This document shows positions 8,861-19,232 of a stretch of 64,000 nt of DNA, in pieces. The notes under the pieces are model-generated. The model did not search any database. It was not told the origin of the DNA and saw nothing but the letters and a program-made list of their open reading frames with translations. Position 1 is the first letter of the stretch; each line of letters begins with the position of its first letter. Origin of the DNA: Rhizobium sophoriradicis (lineage in GTDB: Bacteria > Pseudomonadota > Alphaproteobacteria > Rhizobiales > Rhizobiaceae); assembly GCF_003939025.1 (NCBI RefSeq), contig NZ_RQIH01000007.1:186001-250000 (forward strand), written 5' to 3'. A program made the position numbers and the translations under genes.

Positions 8861-10312
8861 TCAGCGAACGAGAATGTTGCGGAACTGCCACGGATCCTTG
8901 GTGTCGATATCCTCTGGGAAGAGGCCCGGACGGCCGTCGAGCGGGGTCCAGTCGGTGTAATGACCTTCGACCGGGCCGAGATAGGGCATCTGCACTTCGA
9001 GGCAGCGCTTGTAGTCGATCTCGTCGGCTTCGACGATGCCGGCCGTCGGGTTTTCCAGCGCCCAGACCATGCCGGCGAGAACAGCTGATGTGACCTGCAG
9101 GCCGGTGGCGTTCTGATAGGGCGCGATGCGGCGGGTTTCCTCGAGCGATAGTCGCGAGCCATACCAATAAGCGTTCTTCTCATGGCCGTAGAGCAGAACG
9201 CCGAGTTCGTCGATGCCGTCCTCCAGTTCGTCCTCATCGAGAACGTGATGGACCGGCTGCGGCGTGCCACCATTGCCGAACATCTCGTGCAGGGAGAGCA
9301 CGGCGTCATTGGCCGGATGGTAGGCGTAGTGGCAGGTCGGGCGGAAGGTCACTTCGCCGTCCTTGTCGCGGACCGTGAAATAATCGGCGATCGAGATCGA
9401 CTCGTTATGGGTGACGAGGAAGCCGTACTGCGGGCCGGGCGTCGGGCACCAGGTGCGCACGCGGGTGTTGGCGCCCGGCTGCTCCAGGTAGATCGCCGCC
9501 TTGTTGCCCTTCTTGTGCTGCTTGGCGTTCTTCGGCATCCATTCTTCATGGGTGCCCCAGCCGAGTTCGGCCGGCTGCATGCCTTCGGAGATGAAGCCTT
9601 CGACGGACCAGGTGTTCCAGAAGACGTTGAGCGGCTTCGGATGCTTGGTGCGCTGGGTGTCGCGCTCGGCAATGTGGATGCCCTTGACGCCGAGCTTCTT
9701 CATCAGCTTCGCCCAGCCTTCGCGATCGTGCTGGTCCGGTTCCTCGAACTTCAGGCCGATGTCATTGGCGAGGTTGACGAGCGCCTGCTTGACGAACCAG
9801 GAAACCATGCCCGGGTTGGCGCCGCAGGTCGAGACAGCGGTGGCGCCGCCCGGGTTCTTGGCCTTTTCCTTGCGCACGGTTTCGCGCAGCGCATAGTTGG
9901 TGCGGTCGGCGTTGCTCATGCCCTTGTCGAAATAGAAGCCGAGCCAGGGCTCGACGACCGTGTCGATGTAGAGGACGTCGAGCTTGCGGCAGAGCTTGAT
10001 AATGTCGAGCGAGGAAGTGTCGACCGAGAGGTTGACGCAGAAACCCTGGCCTTCGCCTTCCGTCAGGAGCGGCTTCAGCAGCTCCTTGTAATTGTCCTTG
10101 GTGACATATTCCTTGATGTGGCGGACGCCGTGCTTCTTCAGAATTTCCATGTCGGAGGGTTCTTCACGTGGGTCGATGACGACCATCCGGCTTTTGTCGA
10201 ATTTGAAGTGGCGCTCGATCAGCGGCAGGGTGCCGCGGCCAATGGAGCCAAAGCCGATCATCACGATCGGACCGGTAATTTCGGCATATACCGGGTGGTT
10301 CTTGTCCGTCAT
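8861..10312 (-). CDS. hss: Homospermidine synthase
   Basis: The start at 10312 has AGGAGA about 6 nt upstream and gives a 483-residue protein beginning MTDKNHPVYAEITGPIVMIG. The dinucleotide-binding motif IGFGSIGRG is at the N-terminus, followed by the saccharopine-dehydrogenase-like fold with STCGANPGMVSWFVKQAL and WNTWSVEGFISEGMQPAELG. The enzyme makes sym-homospermidine from putrescine/spermidine with NAD, the main polyamine of rhizobia. Length and motifs match the family. A strong terminator follows. The 164 bp upstream (10313-10476) lie behind the pabB-pabC-yciI operon and should contain its promoter. Confidence 0.93.
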   Translation of the reverse strand: MTDKNHPVYAEITGPIVMIGFGSIGRGTLPLIERHFKFDKSRMVVIDPREEPSDMEILKKHGVRHIKEYVTKDNYKELLKPLLTEGEGQGFCVNLSVDTSSLDIIKLCRKLDVLYIDTVVEPWLGFYFDKGMSNADRTNYALRETVRKEKAKNPGGATAVSTCGANPGMVSWFVKQALVNLANDIGLKFEEPDQHDREGWAKLMKKLGVKGIHIAERDTQRTKHPKPLNVFWNTWSVEGFISEGMQPAELGWGTHEEWMPKNAKQHKKGNKAAIYLEQPGANTRVRTWCPTPGPQYGFLVTHNESISIADYFTVRDKDGEVTFRPTCHYAYHPANDAVLSLHEMFGNGGTPQPVHHVLDEDELEDGIDELGVLLYGHEKNAYWYGSRLSLEETRRIAPYQNATGLQVTSAVLAGMVWALENPTAGIVEADEIDYKRCLEVQMPYLGPVEGHYTDWTPLDGRPGLFPEDIDTKDPWQFRNILVR

Positions 10313-10476
10313 TCTTTTCTCCTGTGGAAGGGGACGAAGGCGTTCAGCCTGAAGAATTCTTTTTTGAAATTGCCGCAGAAATGCGAGGTGACCGGCTCTA
10401 ACCACAAAACGGCGTCACAATAAAGAGTGTTGACCGGGAAAGGTCGAATATCGGGACGAGATCATCTAACCGAAAA

Positions 10477-10761
10477 TCAACGTTTCAGAATTTCAAGCCC
10501 TTCGGCGGTCGTCGTCATGGCAAGCTCGGTAATCTCGTATTCAGCGACGTTGTGGATGGTGAAGGGGTCCGCTGCCACATAAGCCTCGATTGCGGCGCGC
10601 TCGCCGATTGCGAGGATAGCGCCGCCGGTGCGCGGCACCTTGCGGCCGGAGGCGAGAAACCAGCCCTTGGCATAACCCTCCTTCACCCAGGCCATGTGCG
10701 GCTCCATGTGCCTGTCGGCTTCCTCGTTGGACTTACGATAGGTGAGGGAGAGAATGAACAT
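10477..10761 (-). CDS. YciI-like protein
   Basis: The 94-residue protein (MFILSLTYRKSNEEADRHME start) is a small ferredoxin-like YCII-domain protein, with the typical 'FLASGRKVPRTGGAIL' and 'DPFTIHNVAEYEI' segments. The ATG at 10761 follows the stop of the class IV aminotransferase gene by 2 nt and its AGGAA site lies inside that gene's end. It is therefore the third gene of the pabB operon. YciI proteins bind small molecules or act as peroxidase or dehydrochlorinase-like enzymes; no activity can be assigned here. Confidence 0.85.
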   Translation of the reverse strand: MFILSLTYRKSNEEADRHMEPHMAWVKEGYAKGWFLASGRKVPRTGGAILAIGERAAIEAYVAADPFTIHNVAEYEITELAMTTTAEGLEILKR

Positions 10762-10763
10762 TT

Positions 10764-11393
10764 TCAGTTCCTGACAAGTTTGGCGCGGATCAGGCCGCGC
10801 AGCGAGTTGCCGATATAAAGCGTGCCGGCATCGAGTTCGGCCAGTGTGAGGCGGCCGACACGCGCCTTGCGCGTGCAAATGAGTTCGGTGCGCAGCACGC
10901 CCGCAAGCAGGCCGCAGGAGATCGGCGGAGTGCGCAGCGTGCCGGTTCCGTCATCCAGGAAGACGGAGGTGATGGTGCCCTCGCAAACCTCGCCGCGCTC
11001 GTTCAGCAGGATGACTTCGTCGGCCTCATCCGGCGCATATTCGGCTCGCGCCACCTCGTAGACGGCGCGGCGGGTGGTCTTGTGGCGTAGCAGCCTGTCG
11101 GTGGAATCAAGACGGGTCTCGGCGATGCGCACCGTCCAGACCGTCTCCGGCGCCAGCGGCACGAAAGCCGCGCTCGTTACCTCGATGCGACCCTGCGCGT
11201 CGAAGGTCAGGCGGATGCGCAGCGGACCGGCGGCGCCCGCAACGGCGTCCTCGAGCTTGGCGGCGGCATCGACCGGCTGCGGGAAGCCAAGGCGACGGGC
11301 GGAGCGGGAAAGCCGGGCGAAATGCAGCCGCAGGCGGATGAAGCCGTCGCCAGGCTGCCAGCGCAGCGTCTCGATCAACGAAAAATCCGTCAT
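10764..11393 (-). CDS. pabC: Class IV aminotransferase (4-amino-4-deoxychorismate lyase-like)
   Basis: The start at 11393 overlaps the pabB stop by 4 nt (ATGA), giving a 209-residue PLP protein. It has the class IV pattern: the PLP lysine in LLRHKTTRRAVYE, then ILLNERGEVCEGTITSVFL and a C-terminal LAELDAGTLYIGNSLRGL. It is somewhat shorter than many PabC proteins but not truncated. Position directly after pabB argues for the lyase that releases pyruvate from aminodeoxychorismate to give p-aminobenzoate for folate. The symbol is assigned by family and context. Confidence 0.8.
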   Translation of the reverse strand: MTDFSLIETLRWQPGDGFIRLRLHFARLSRSARRLGFPQPVDAAAKLEDAVAGAAGPLRIRLTFDAQGRIEVTSAAFVPLAPETVWTVRIAETRLDSTDRLLRHKTTRRAVYEVARAEYAPDEADEVILLNERGEVCEGTITSVFLDDGTGTLRTPPISCGLLAGVLRTELICTRKARVGRLTLAELDAGTLYIGNSLRGLIRAKLVRN

Positions 11394-12547
11394 CGCGCGA
11401 TCCATTGGTCGCCGACGGCGAAGCGGGCCTTGAGCAGGCATTCCTCATATTCGGCCTCGGCGGTCGAATCGAAGACGATGCCGCCGCCGACATTAAAGAC
11501 AGCCCTGCCGCCGTCAAAAAGCGTGATGGTGCGGATCGCGACGGAAAAACGCATGGCGCCGCTCGGCGAGATCATGCCGATCGCGCCACAATAGGCGTCG
11601 CGGGGAGCATCCTCCAGCGCGTGGAGGATTTCCATCGCCCGCATCTTCGGTGCGCCGGTGATCGAACCGCAGGGAAAGAGGGCGGAGAAGATGTCGCGGA
11701 TCGAAAGGCCGGGGATGAGCCTTGCCTGCACATGGCTGACCATCTGGTGGACGGTCGGATATGTCTCGACATCGAAGAGCTTCGGGACATCGAGCGTGCC
11801 GACCTCGGTGATGCGTGAGATATCGTTGCGCAGCAGATCGACGATCATGCGGTTTTCGGCCTGCGTCTTGATATCATTGCGCATGGCTTCGATGATTTCG
11901 GCATCCTCGGCGGCGGTGGCGCCGCGTTTGGCCGTGCCTTTCATCGGATGGGTCTCGATCCAGCCTTGCTCATCGGTGCGGAAGAACAGTTCGGGCGAGC
12001 GCGACAGGATGACGGGGCCGCCGAGATCGACCAGCGCACCATATTTGACCGGTTGGCGTTCGATCAGCGACCAGAAGGCGGCATGCGGATCGCCATTCCA
12101 GCGGGTCTCGACTGGCATGGTGAGGTTCGCCTGGTAGGCGTCGCCGAGCCTGAGATGCTCGTGAAGACGGTCGAAACGCTCTTTATATATAGGGAAATCC
12201 CAAGCGGCTTTCGGGGCCGTGAGGAATTCCTCGTTTTCCAGACGCTGTTTCGGCTGGGCAAGCGGGTGTGTGTCCGCTTGCGGGGCTTCGAAGACGCCGA
12301 AAAGGAGAAGCGGTGTTTCGCGGATTTCGTCGGCGAAGGAGGCGAGTTTGTCCTCGAAAAGGTATCCGGCCTCGTAGGCCATGTAACCGGCGAGCCATTT
12401 GCCTGCGGCCTTTGCTTCTTCCATGCGGGCGAGGCCGGCAAAGAATTCGGTGCTCGTCCTGGCGACGATGAGTTCCGACGGCTTAGCGAAAAGCATCACC
12501 TGGCCGGTCGTGTCGTCGCGGAAGAGAATATAGGGTTGATCGGACAC
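11390..12547 (-). CDS. pabB: Aminodeoxychorismate synthase component I
   Basis: The 385-residue protein carries the chorismate-binding fold: HPMKGTAKRGATAAEDAEII, NRMIVDLLRNDISRI, FPCGSITGAPKMRAMEILHA and FNVGGGIVFDSTAEAEYEE are all present in order. It aminates chorismate in p-aminobenzoate synthesis, using glutamine via PabA encoded elsewhere, or ammonia. Unlike trpE products it has a short N-terminal region (about 120 residues). The stop overlaps the start of the pabC gene, so the two are translationally coupled. Confidence 0.9.
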   Translation of the reverse strand: MSDQPYILFRDDTTGQVMLFAKPSELIVARTSTEFFAGLARMEEAKAAGKWLAGYMAYEAGYLFEDKLASFADEIRETPLLLFGVFEAPQADTHPLAQPKQRLENEEFLTAPKAAWDFPIYKERFDRLHEHLRLGDAYQANLTMPVETRWNGDPHAAFWSLIERQPVKYGALVDLGGPVILSRSPELFFRTDEQGWIETHPMKGTAKRGATAAEDAEIIEAMRNDIKTQAENRMIVDLLRNDISRITEVGTLDVPKLFDVETYPTVHQMVSHVQARLIPGLSIRDIFSALFPCGSITGAPKMRAMEILHALEDAPRDAYCGAIGMISPSGAMRFSVAIRTITLFDGGRAVFNVGGGIVFDSTAEAEYEECLLKARFAVGDQWIAR

Positions 12548-12611
12548 GCAACGCTTTCAGTTGTTCTGCTCCCCATGGCTCGGATGCGATCGGGAGCGTC
12601 AGACATTTTCT

Positions 12612-12753
12612 CTCTTCTCCCCTCGGGGAGAAGATGCCCGAAGGGCAGATGAGGGGTGGAGCGAAGCGACGTCCTGAGCATATGCGAAGGAGAGCGGCTG
12701 CCGTGCAGCCCCCTCATCCGCCTGCCGGCACCTTCTCCCCGAGGGGAGAAGGG
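12612..12753. repeat. RIME-like intergenic palindromic element
   Basis: The left arm (about 12613-12656) and the right arm (about 12709-12753) are imperfect inverted copies about 45 bp long. Each contains its own inner palindrome (CTTCTCCCCTCGGGGAGAAG and its counterpart) plus the block CCCCTCATC. The 52-bp centre is not symmetrical. Structure and wording match the Rhizobium intergenic mosaic elements (RIME) found in many copies in these genomes. It sits between pabB and pepF and could fold into a long cruciform or RNA hairpin that acts as a bidirectional barrier. Confidence 0.8.
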
Positions 12754-12763
12754 ACTCGCTCTC

Positions 12764-14617
12764 TTAAGCCTTATCCAAAGCTTCCAGTTCGTCGATCAGC
12801 CCTTCAATCATCGACAGGCCGTGGCTCCAGAACGACGGATCGGTGGCGTCGAGGCCGAAAGGCTTCAAAAGTTCCGAATGATGCTTGGTGCCGCCGGCCT
12901 TCAGCAGTTCGAAATACTTCTCCTGGAAACCCGTCTCGGCCTTCTGGTAGACGGCATAGAGCGAATTCACCAGGCAATCGCCGAAGGCATAGGCGTAGAC
13001 ATAGAAGGGCGAGTGGATGAAATGGGGGATATAGGCCCAATAGGTCTCGTAGCCCTCGGAGATGCTGATCGCCGGCCCGAGGCTTTCGGACTGGACGGAG
13101 AGCCAGAGTTCGCCGATGTCGTCGGCGGTGAGTTCACCTGATTTGCGGGCAGTGTGCAGCTTACGCTCGAATTCGTAGAAGGCGATCTGGCGCACGACCG
13201 TGTTGATCATGTCCTCGACCTTCTGGGCGAGCATCGCCTTGCGCTCACGCTTGTCGGTGGTCTTTTCGAGGAGCGCGCGGAAGGTCAGCATCTCGCCGAA
13301 GACGGAGGCGGTTTCGGCAAGCGTCAGCGGCGTCTGGCACATCAGCGCTCCCTGCGCGCCGGCCAGAACCTGGTGCACGCCGTGGCCGAGTTCATGGGCA
13401 AGCGTCATCACGTCGCGCGGCTTGCCCAAGTAATTGACGAGCACATAGGGATGGGCCGAGGGAACCGTCGGATGGGCGAAGGCGCCGGGCGCCTTGCCGG
13501 GGCGGACCGGGGCGTCGATCCATTGTTCGTCGAAGAAGCGCCTGGCGATATCAGCCATCTCAGGAGCGAAATTGCCGTAGGCCGACAGCACCGTGTCCTT
13601 CGCGTCGGACCAGGAGATGACGGCGCTGGAGGTTTCCGGAAGCGGCGCGTTGCGGTCCCAGAAGTTCATCTGCTCCATGCCGAGCCATTTAGCCTTCATC
13701 TTATAATAGCGGTGCGAAAGGCGGGGATAGGCTTCGCGAACGGCGGCGGCGAGCGCGTCGACGACCTCGCGTTCGACCCGGTTTGCGAGGTGCCTGGAGT
13801 CGGCAATGTCCTCGAAGCCGCGCCAGCGGTCGGAAATATCCTTGTCCTTGGCAAGCGTGTTGGTGATCAGCGTGAAGATGCGGATATTGGCCTTGAATGT
13901 TTCGGCGAGCGCCATGGCGGCCTTGCGGCGCACTTCCGGATCCTTCTCCTGCAACATGTTCAAGGCGACCTCGAGCGGCACTTTCTCGCCATCGATCTCG
14001 TAGCGGAGTTCCGCCATGGTTTCGTCGAACAGGCGATTGAAGGCGGCGGCCGAAGTCATCGACTTCTCGAGGAAGAGCTGCTCCAGCCTGTCGTCGAGTT
14101 GATACGGTTTGTCTTTCCTGAGATCGATGAGCCAGGGACGATAATGGCCGGCATCGGGGTCGCTGGCGATGCAGGCGTCGATGACCGCGTCGTCGATGCG
14201 GTTCAGCTCCAACGCGAAGAACAGGAGATGGCCCGAGAATTCGGTGAGCTTGGCCTGCACGTCGCCGTAGAGCTTGCCGTTGGTCGGGTTTGTGGTGTCG
14301 GAGAAATAGGTTAGGCCGGCAAAGGAGCCGAGCCGGCCCATAATGTCATCAAGCGCTTCATATTCTTTCAGCGCCGCGCCGATGCCCTCGGTGCCGGTTT
14401 TCGTCGCGGCCTCGGCAAGTTTGCCCTTCCACCTTTCCTCGAAGGTGATTGCGGCCTTGCCCGCCTTTTCCATGTCGGCGACGAAGGCGGTTGACGTGGC
14501 GGAGGGGTAAAGGTCCTGCAGCTTCCAGACCGGCAGATCGCCGAGCGCCGGATCGGCGGGCCCGGCTGGGGCTGCAGGCGACAAACGAAGGCTGGCGTGC
14601 TGGAGCTTGATTTTCAT
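12764..14617 (-). CDS. pepF: Oligoendopeptidase F (M3 family)
   Basis: The start at 14617 (MKIKLQHASLRL) is preceded by AGAGGA at about 11 nt and gives 617 residues, the usual length for alphaproteobacterial PepF. The open frame runs further upstream but overlaps the divergent regulator gene and codes nothing family-like there. The zinc site HELGH is present (LAHELGHGVHQVLAGAQGAL), with the following glutamate region LAETASVFGEML. The enzyme is a cytoplasmic metallopeptidase that cuts short peptides. It stands alone, with a RIME-like element after it and the sigma-54 response regulator gene divergent upstream. Confidence 0.92.
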   Translation of the reverse strand: MKIKLQHASLRLSPAAPAGPADPALGDLPVWKLQDLYPSATSTAFVADMEKAGKAAITFEERWKGKLAEAATKTGTEGIGAALKEYEALDDIMGRLGSFAGLTYFSDTTNPTNGKLYGDVQAKLTEFSGHLLFFALELNRIDDAVIDACIASDPDAGHYRPWLIDLRKDKPYQLDDRLEQLFLEKSMTSAAAFNRLFDETMAELRYEIDGEKVPLEVALNMLQEKDPEVRRKAAMALAETFKANIRIFTLITNTLAKDKDISDRWRGFEDIADSRHLANRVEREVVDALAAAVREAYPRLSHRYYKMKAKWLGMEQMNFWDRNAPLPETSSAVISWSDAKDTVLSAYGNFAPEMADIARRFFDEQWIDAPVRPGKAPGAFAHPTVPSAHPYVLVNYLGKPRDVMTLAHELGHGVHQVLAGAQGALMCQTPLTLAETASVFGEMLTFRALLEKTTDKRERKAMLAQKVEDMINTVVRQIAFYEFERKLHTARKSGELTADDIGELWLSVQSESLGPAISISEGYETYWAYIPHFIHSPFYVYAYAFGDCLVNSLYAVYQKAETGFQEKYFELLKAGGTKHHSELLKPFGLDATDPSFWSHGLSMIEGLIDELEALDKA

Positions 14618-14824
14618 GAACGCAATTCCTCTCCACTTTATTACAGGTCTGTTTGAATAAGCGTGAGAAGGCGCCGCATCAAGGGCCTTTCGGCCCATCG
14701 AAGGCCCCGCTTCGGCACGAAAAACGGCCGTCGCAATCGTTAAAATGCAATTATTTCTCAAAACTGGATGTTCAAGCCTTTCTGCCAGAGTGCCCTCCAA
14801 GGTTTCGCATGAAGTGGAGCGACA

Positions 14825-16372
<1,548 letters not shown>

Positions 16373-16550
16373 GCCCTATTTATTAAGACTCAGGCAACCA
16401 CGATTTGTTACTGATCATAAACCACTTGTTAGTGGCTCGTTCACTATGTAAAGAAAAGGTTGATCATGTGTGGCATTTTTGCCATCGTGTGACCGCATTT
16501 GACAGTCATCTGAGACAGTACGGGACATTGTCTGTCTGACGGGGATCGAG

Positions 16551-18392
16551 TTGCCGAATCTGAATGGGAATTCCAAGCCTTCGCGCTTGAGCTGGCGTTC
16601 TTTGTGCGCCGACATCTGCGGAAAGGCAGTGAGGACGGCGGCGGCCGCCCTTCTTGCGCTTGCGGTTTCCTCGCCGGTATTCGTCAGTACGCCGTCTCAG
16701 GCAGCGGGCGACACCCGCAGCCTCAAGCTCTATTTCATCCATACCGGCGAAAAAGCCGTCATCACCTACAAGCGCAACGGCAAGTTCGACCCCAAGGGTC
16801 TGGAGCAGCTGAACCGCTTTCTGCGCGACTGGCGCAAGAACCAGCCGACGAAGATGGATCCACGCCTGTTCGACCTGATCTGGGAAGTCTATCGCCAGAG
16901 CGGTTCACGGGACTACATCAACGTCGTCTGCGGTTTCCGCTCGCCGGCGACCAATGAAATGCTGCGCGGCCGCTCACGCAAATCCGGCGTTGCCGAAAAG
17001 AGCCAGCACATGCTCGGCAAGGCGATGGACTTCTTCATTCCCGACGTCAAGCTGGCGACGCTTCGCGCCATCGGCATGAAGATGCAGGTCGGCGGTGTCG
17101 GCTTCTATCCGAAGTCCGGTTCGCCCTTCGTGCATATGGACGTCGGCGGTGTTCGCGCCTGGCCGCGCATGAGCCGCGACGAGCTTGTCCGGCTTTTCCC
17201 GAACGGCAATACCATCCATATTCCGGCCGACGGCAAGCCGCTGCCGGGCTATCAGCAGGCAATGGCCGACTACAAGCGCCGCGCCAGCGGCACGCAGATC
17301 GAGATCGCCAGCGCTTCCGAATCGGCACCGAAGCACAAGACGCTGTTTGAGGCGCTTTTCGGTGGCGGAGCCGACGAGCAGGAAGACGATTCCGACGATT
17401 CGGCCCCGGTCGCCGTCGCCAAGGCAACGCCGCCGAAGGCCGAGCCTGCCCCTGCCGAGCCGCAGCAGACCGAGGTCGCCGATGTGAACGCGCCGGTGCC
17501 GCAGGTTCGTCCGGCATTCAGCAACCAGCCGGCCGGCAGCGAAGTGGCAAACGCGCTGGTCGCGCCGTCTTCGGGTAATGCCGCGCAGCAGGCTCTAGCC
17601 GCCGCGCTCCCGGCCGATCAGGCCCAGCCGCAGCAATTCGCCGATCTCAGCGCCTACAGCATCCCGGTTCCCTCGCTTCTTGGTCAGCGCCGCGCGCCCG
17701 GCGATGCCGAAGTCGCGTCGACCGATCCCGCCATGTCGAACGGCATGCCGGTTCCGACGCCGGTCGAACGTCCTGCCCTTGCCGAGAAGCTTCTCGCTGC
17801 GGCCAATGCCGATCCGGAAGCAGAGGCCGACGAGGCCGATCAGGACGGCGGACTGTCTCCTGCCCTTGCCGATGCGCTCGACCAGCAGAACAAGGGTGAC
17901 GAAAACCAGGTCGCCGCGCATGCGCCCGAGATGACGGTGGAGCAGGCGATCAACGCGGCGATGCCGCAACAGACGCCTGCCCAGAAACCGTCGCTTCAAC
18001 TCGCAGCCCTGGCGCCAGCAACAAAGTCGGCAAGCTTCGGCGACGCCTTCGACGAACCGGCCGCCGAAAACGCCGTGGTGCCGGCTCTTCCCACCAAGGG
18101 TGGCCGCCCGACGCAGAAGCAGGCCGCCGCAGCAGACGCCAGCCGCGCGACGGTGCGTACCGAGCCGAAGCTGACGCAGAAGATGATTTCGCAGTGGGCG
18201 CTGACCAATGCCCGTCTCGAAATGGCCTCCAAGCAGGTCAAGGCGCCGCGCTTCGTCAGCCAGACGATGCGCGCCCAGCCGACCGCCGTCTATGCCGAAG
18301 GCTTCAACGTCAAGACCGCTTCGGTCGATCCGGCTCGCTTTAGTGGCACGGCCGTCAACTTCATGGAAGTGCGCAAGTTCAACACGAACTGA
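16551..18392 (+). CDS. DUF882 (M15-type) peptidoglycan peptidase-like protein with long tail
   Basis: The 613-residue protein uses a TTG start at 16551 (GGGGATCGAG upstream); in-frame TTG at 16587 and 16602 and GTG at 16629 are alternatives, and no ATG precedes the domain. A signal peptide (TAAAALLALAVSSPVFVSTP) leads to a DUF882/peptidase M15 domain (about 55-240). This domain has the metal-ligand pattern of the family: CGFRSPATNE, SQHMLGKAMDFFIPD and PFVHMDVGG. The last 350 residues are low-complexity Ala/Pro/Glu/Gln sequence with no recognised domain. By family it is a periplasmic LD/DD-carboxypeptidase-like protein acting on cell wall; activity is inferred. A strong terminator follows. 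Confidence 0.82.
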   Translation: MPNLNGNSKPSRLSWRSLCADICGKAVRTAAAALLALAVSSPVFVSTPSQAAGDTRSLKLYFIHTGEKAVITYKRNGKFDPKGLEQLNRFLRDWRKNQPTKMDPRLFDLIWEVYRQSGSRDYINVVCGFRSPATNEMLRGRSRKSGVAEKSQHMLGKAMDFFIPDVKLATLRAIGMKMQVGGVGFYPKSGSPFVHMDVGGVRAWPRMSRDELVRLFPNGNTIHIPADGKPLPGYQQAMADYKRRASGTQIEIASASESAPKHKTLFEALFGGGADEQEDDSDDSAPVAVAKATPPKAEPAPAEPQQTEVADVNAPVPQVRPAFSNQPAGSEVANALVAPSSGNAAQQALAAALPADQAQPQQFADLSAYSIPVPSLLGQRRAPGDAEVASTDPAMSNGMPVPTPVERPALAEKLLAAANADPEAEADEADQDGGLSPALADALDQQNKGDENQVAAHAPEMTVEQAINAAMPQQTPAQKPSLQLAALAPATKSASFGDAFDEPAAENAVVPALPTKGGRPTQKQAAAADASRATVRTEPKLTQKMISQWALTNARLEMASKQVKAPRFVSQTMRAQPTAVYAEGFNVKTASVDPARFSGTAVNFMEVRKFNTN

Positions 18393-18420
18393 GCGTGCCG
18401 ATCATCGGAATATCGAAAAA

Positions 18421-18450
18421 CCGCTGGAGCAATCCGGCGGTTTTTCTTTT
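18421..18450 (+). terminator. Intrinsic terminator of the DUF882 gene
   Basis: CCGCTGGA-GCAA-TCCGGCGG forms an 8-bp stem (one G-U) with a GCAA tetraloop and is followed by TTTTTCTTTT. It lies 29 bp past the stop codon and is mirrored by an almost identical copy at 18500-18529 on the other strand. Confidence 0.88.
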
Positions 18451-18499
18451 GGTTGGTTCGATCGGACTCTGTCGATGTTCGGCCCGGCGCGTTTTCCGC

Positions 18500-18529
18500 A
18501 AAAGAAAAGCCGCCGGATTGCTCCAGCGG
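18500..18529 (-). terminator. Intrinsic terminator of gapR
   Basis: Read on the minus strand this is CCGCTGGA-GCAA-TCCGGCGG followed by CTTTTCTTTT, identical over 29 of 30 bases to the terminator at 18421-18450. It terminates the convergent gapR gene 31 bp past its stop. Confidence 0.88.
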
Positions 18530-18559
18530 CTTGTCGACATATCAGCGATACCAGTCGGA

Positions 18560-18823
18560 TCAGCCTTCCGGCGGGGACTCGATCATGCCGAGCGCGTGCA
18601 GGTAGGTGTCGAGGATCGCTTCCTCTTCCATGCGCTCCTGCTCGTCCTTTTTGCGCAACGCCACGACCTTCTTCAGGATCTTGGTGTCGAAGCCCATTCC
18701 CTTGGCTTCGCCGTAGACGTCCTTGATGTCGTCGGCGATTGTCTTTTTTTCTTCTTCCAGCCGTTCAATGCGCTCGATGAAAGCGCGAAGCTGGTCGCGG
18801 GCGACGCCATGAGCATCAGACAT
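18560..18823 (-). CDS. gapR: GapR-family (DUF2312) nucleoid protein
   Basis: The 87-residue, all-helical protein ([20 protein letters not shown], then [16 protein letters not shown]) is a clear DUF2312 member. In Caulobacter the family protein GapR forms a dimer or tetramer clamp on overtwisted, AT-rich DNA and helps replication and segregation. Length and the basic '[16 protein letters not shown]' helix are conserved. AGGAGA sits 6 nt before the ATG. It stands alone, facing the DUF882 gene through twin terminators. Confidence 0.9.
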   Translation of the reverse strand: MSDAHGVARDQLRAFIERIERLEEEKKTIADDIKDVYGEAKGMGFDTKILKKVVALRKKDEQERMEEEAILDTYLHALGMIESPPEG

Positions 18824-18911
18824 CGTGTTCTCCTGATTGGGATGATCATTTTGGATGCCCGTGACTGCCGCGAAGCGGCGCGAGGGTCAAGCCTATTCGC
18901 CGCGTGATGGG

Positions 18912-19217
18912 CTATTTGTGCGGGTTGTTCAGTTCAAAAGCGGCCTTTTGCACAGGCGAGGCCTCGTTTTGGTGGAGATTTTTCCAGTCCTCGTAAGTCA
19001 TGCCGTAGACCATTTCGCGCGATTCGTCCTTCGTCACTGCCACACCCTCGGCCTCGGCCGCTTCGCGATACCAGTTCGACAGGCAGTTGCGGCAGAAGCC
19101 GGCCAGGTTCATCAAGTCGATGTTCTGCACGTCGCTGCGCTCACGAAGATGCGCGACGAGGCGGCGGAAGGCGGCGGCTTCGAATTCGGTCTGCTGTTCT
19201 TTGCTGAGCGCGGTCAT
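18912..19217 (-). CDS. DUF1244 family protein
   Basis: The product is a 101-residue DUF1244 protein with the family core FRRLVAHLRERSDVQNIDLM, NLAGFCRNCLSNWY and a conserved MVYGMTYEDWK. The CRNC pair could bind a metal, but function is unknown. The start at 19217 is preferred because AAGGAAAG precedes it. An upstream in-frame ATG at 19232 touches the stop of the N-formylglutamate amidohydrolase gene (TGAATG) and would add five residues. Either way the two genes form an operon. Confidence 0.85.
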   Translation of the reverse strand: MTALSKEQQTEFEAAAFRRLVAHLRERSDVQNIDLMNLAGFCRNCLSNWYREAAEAEGVAVTKDESREMVYGMTYEDWKNLHQNEASPVQKAAFELNNPHK

Positions 19218-19232
19218 CTCGCTTTCCTTCAT

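Noticed and set aside
16466..16492. Mini-frame MCGIFAIV resembling the N-terminus of class II glutamine amidotransferases
   Set aside because: It stops after eight codons and nothing amidotransferase-like follows in any frame; it is treated as chance.
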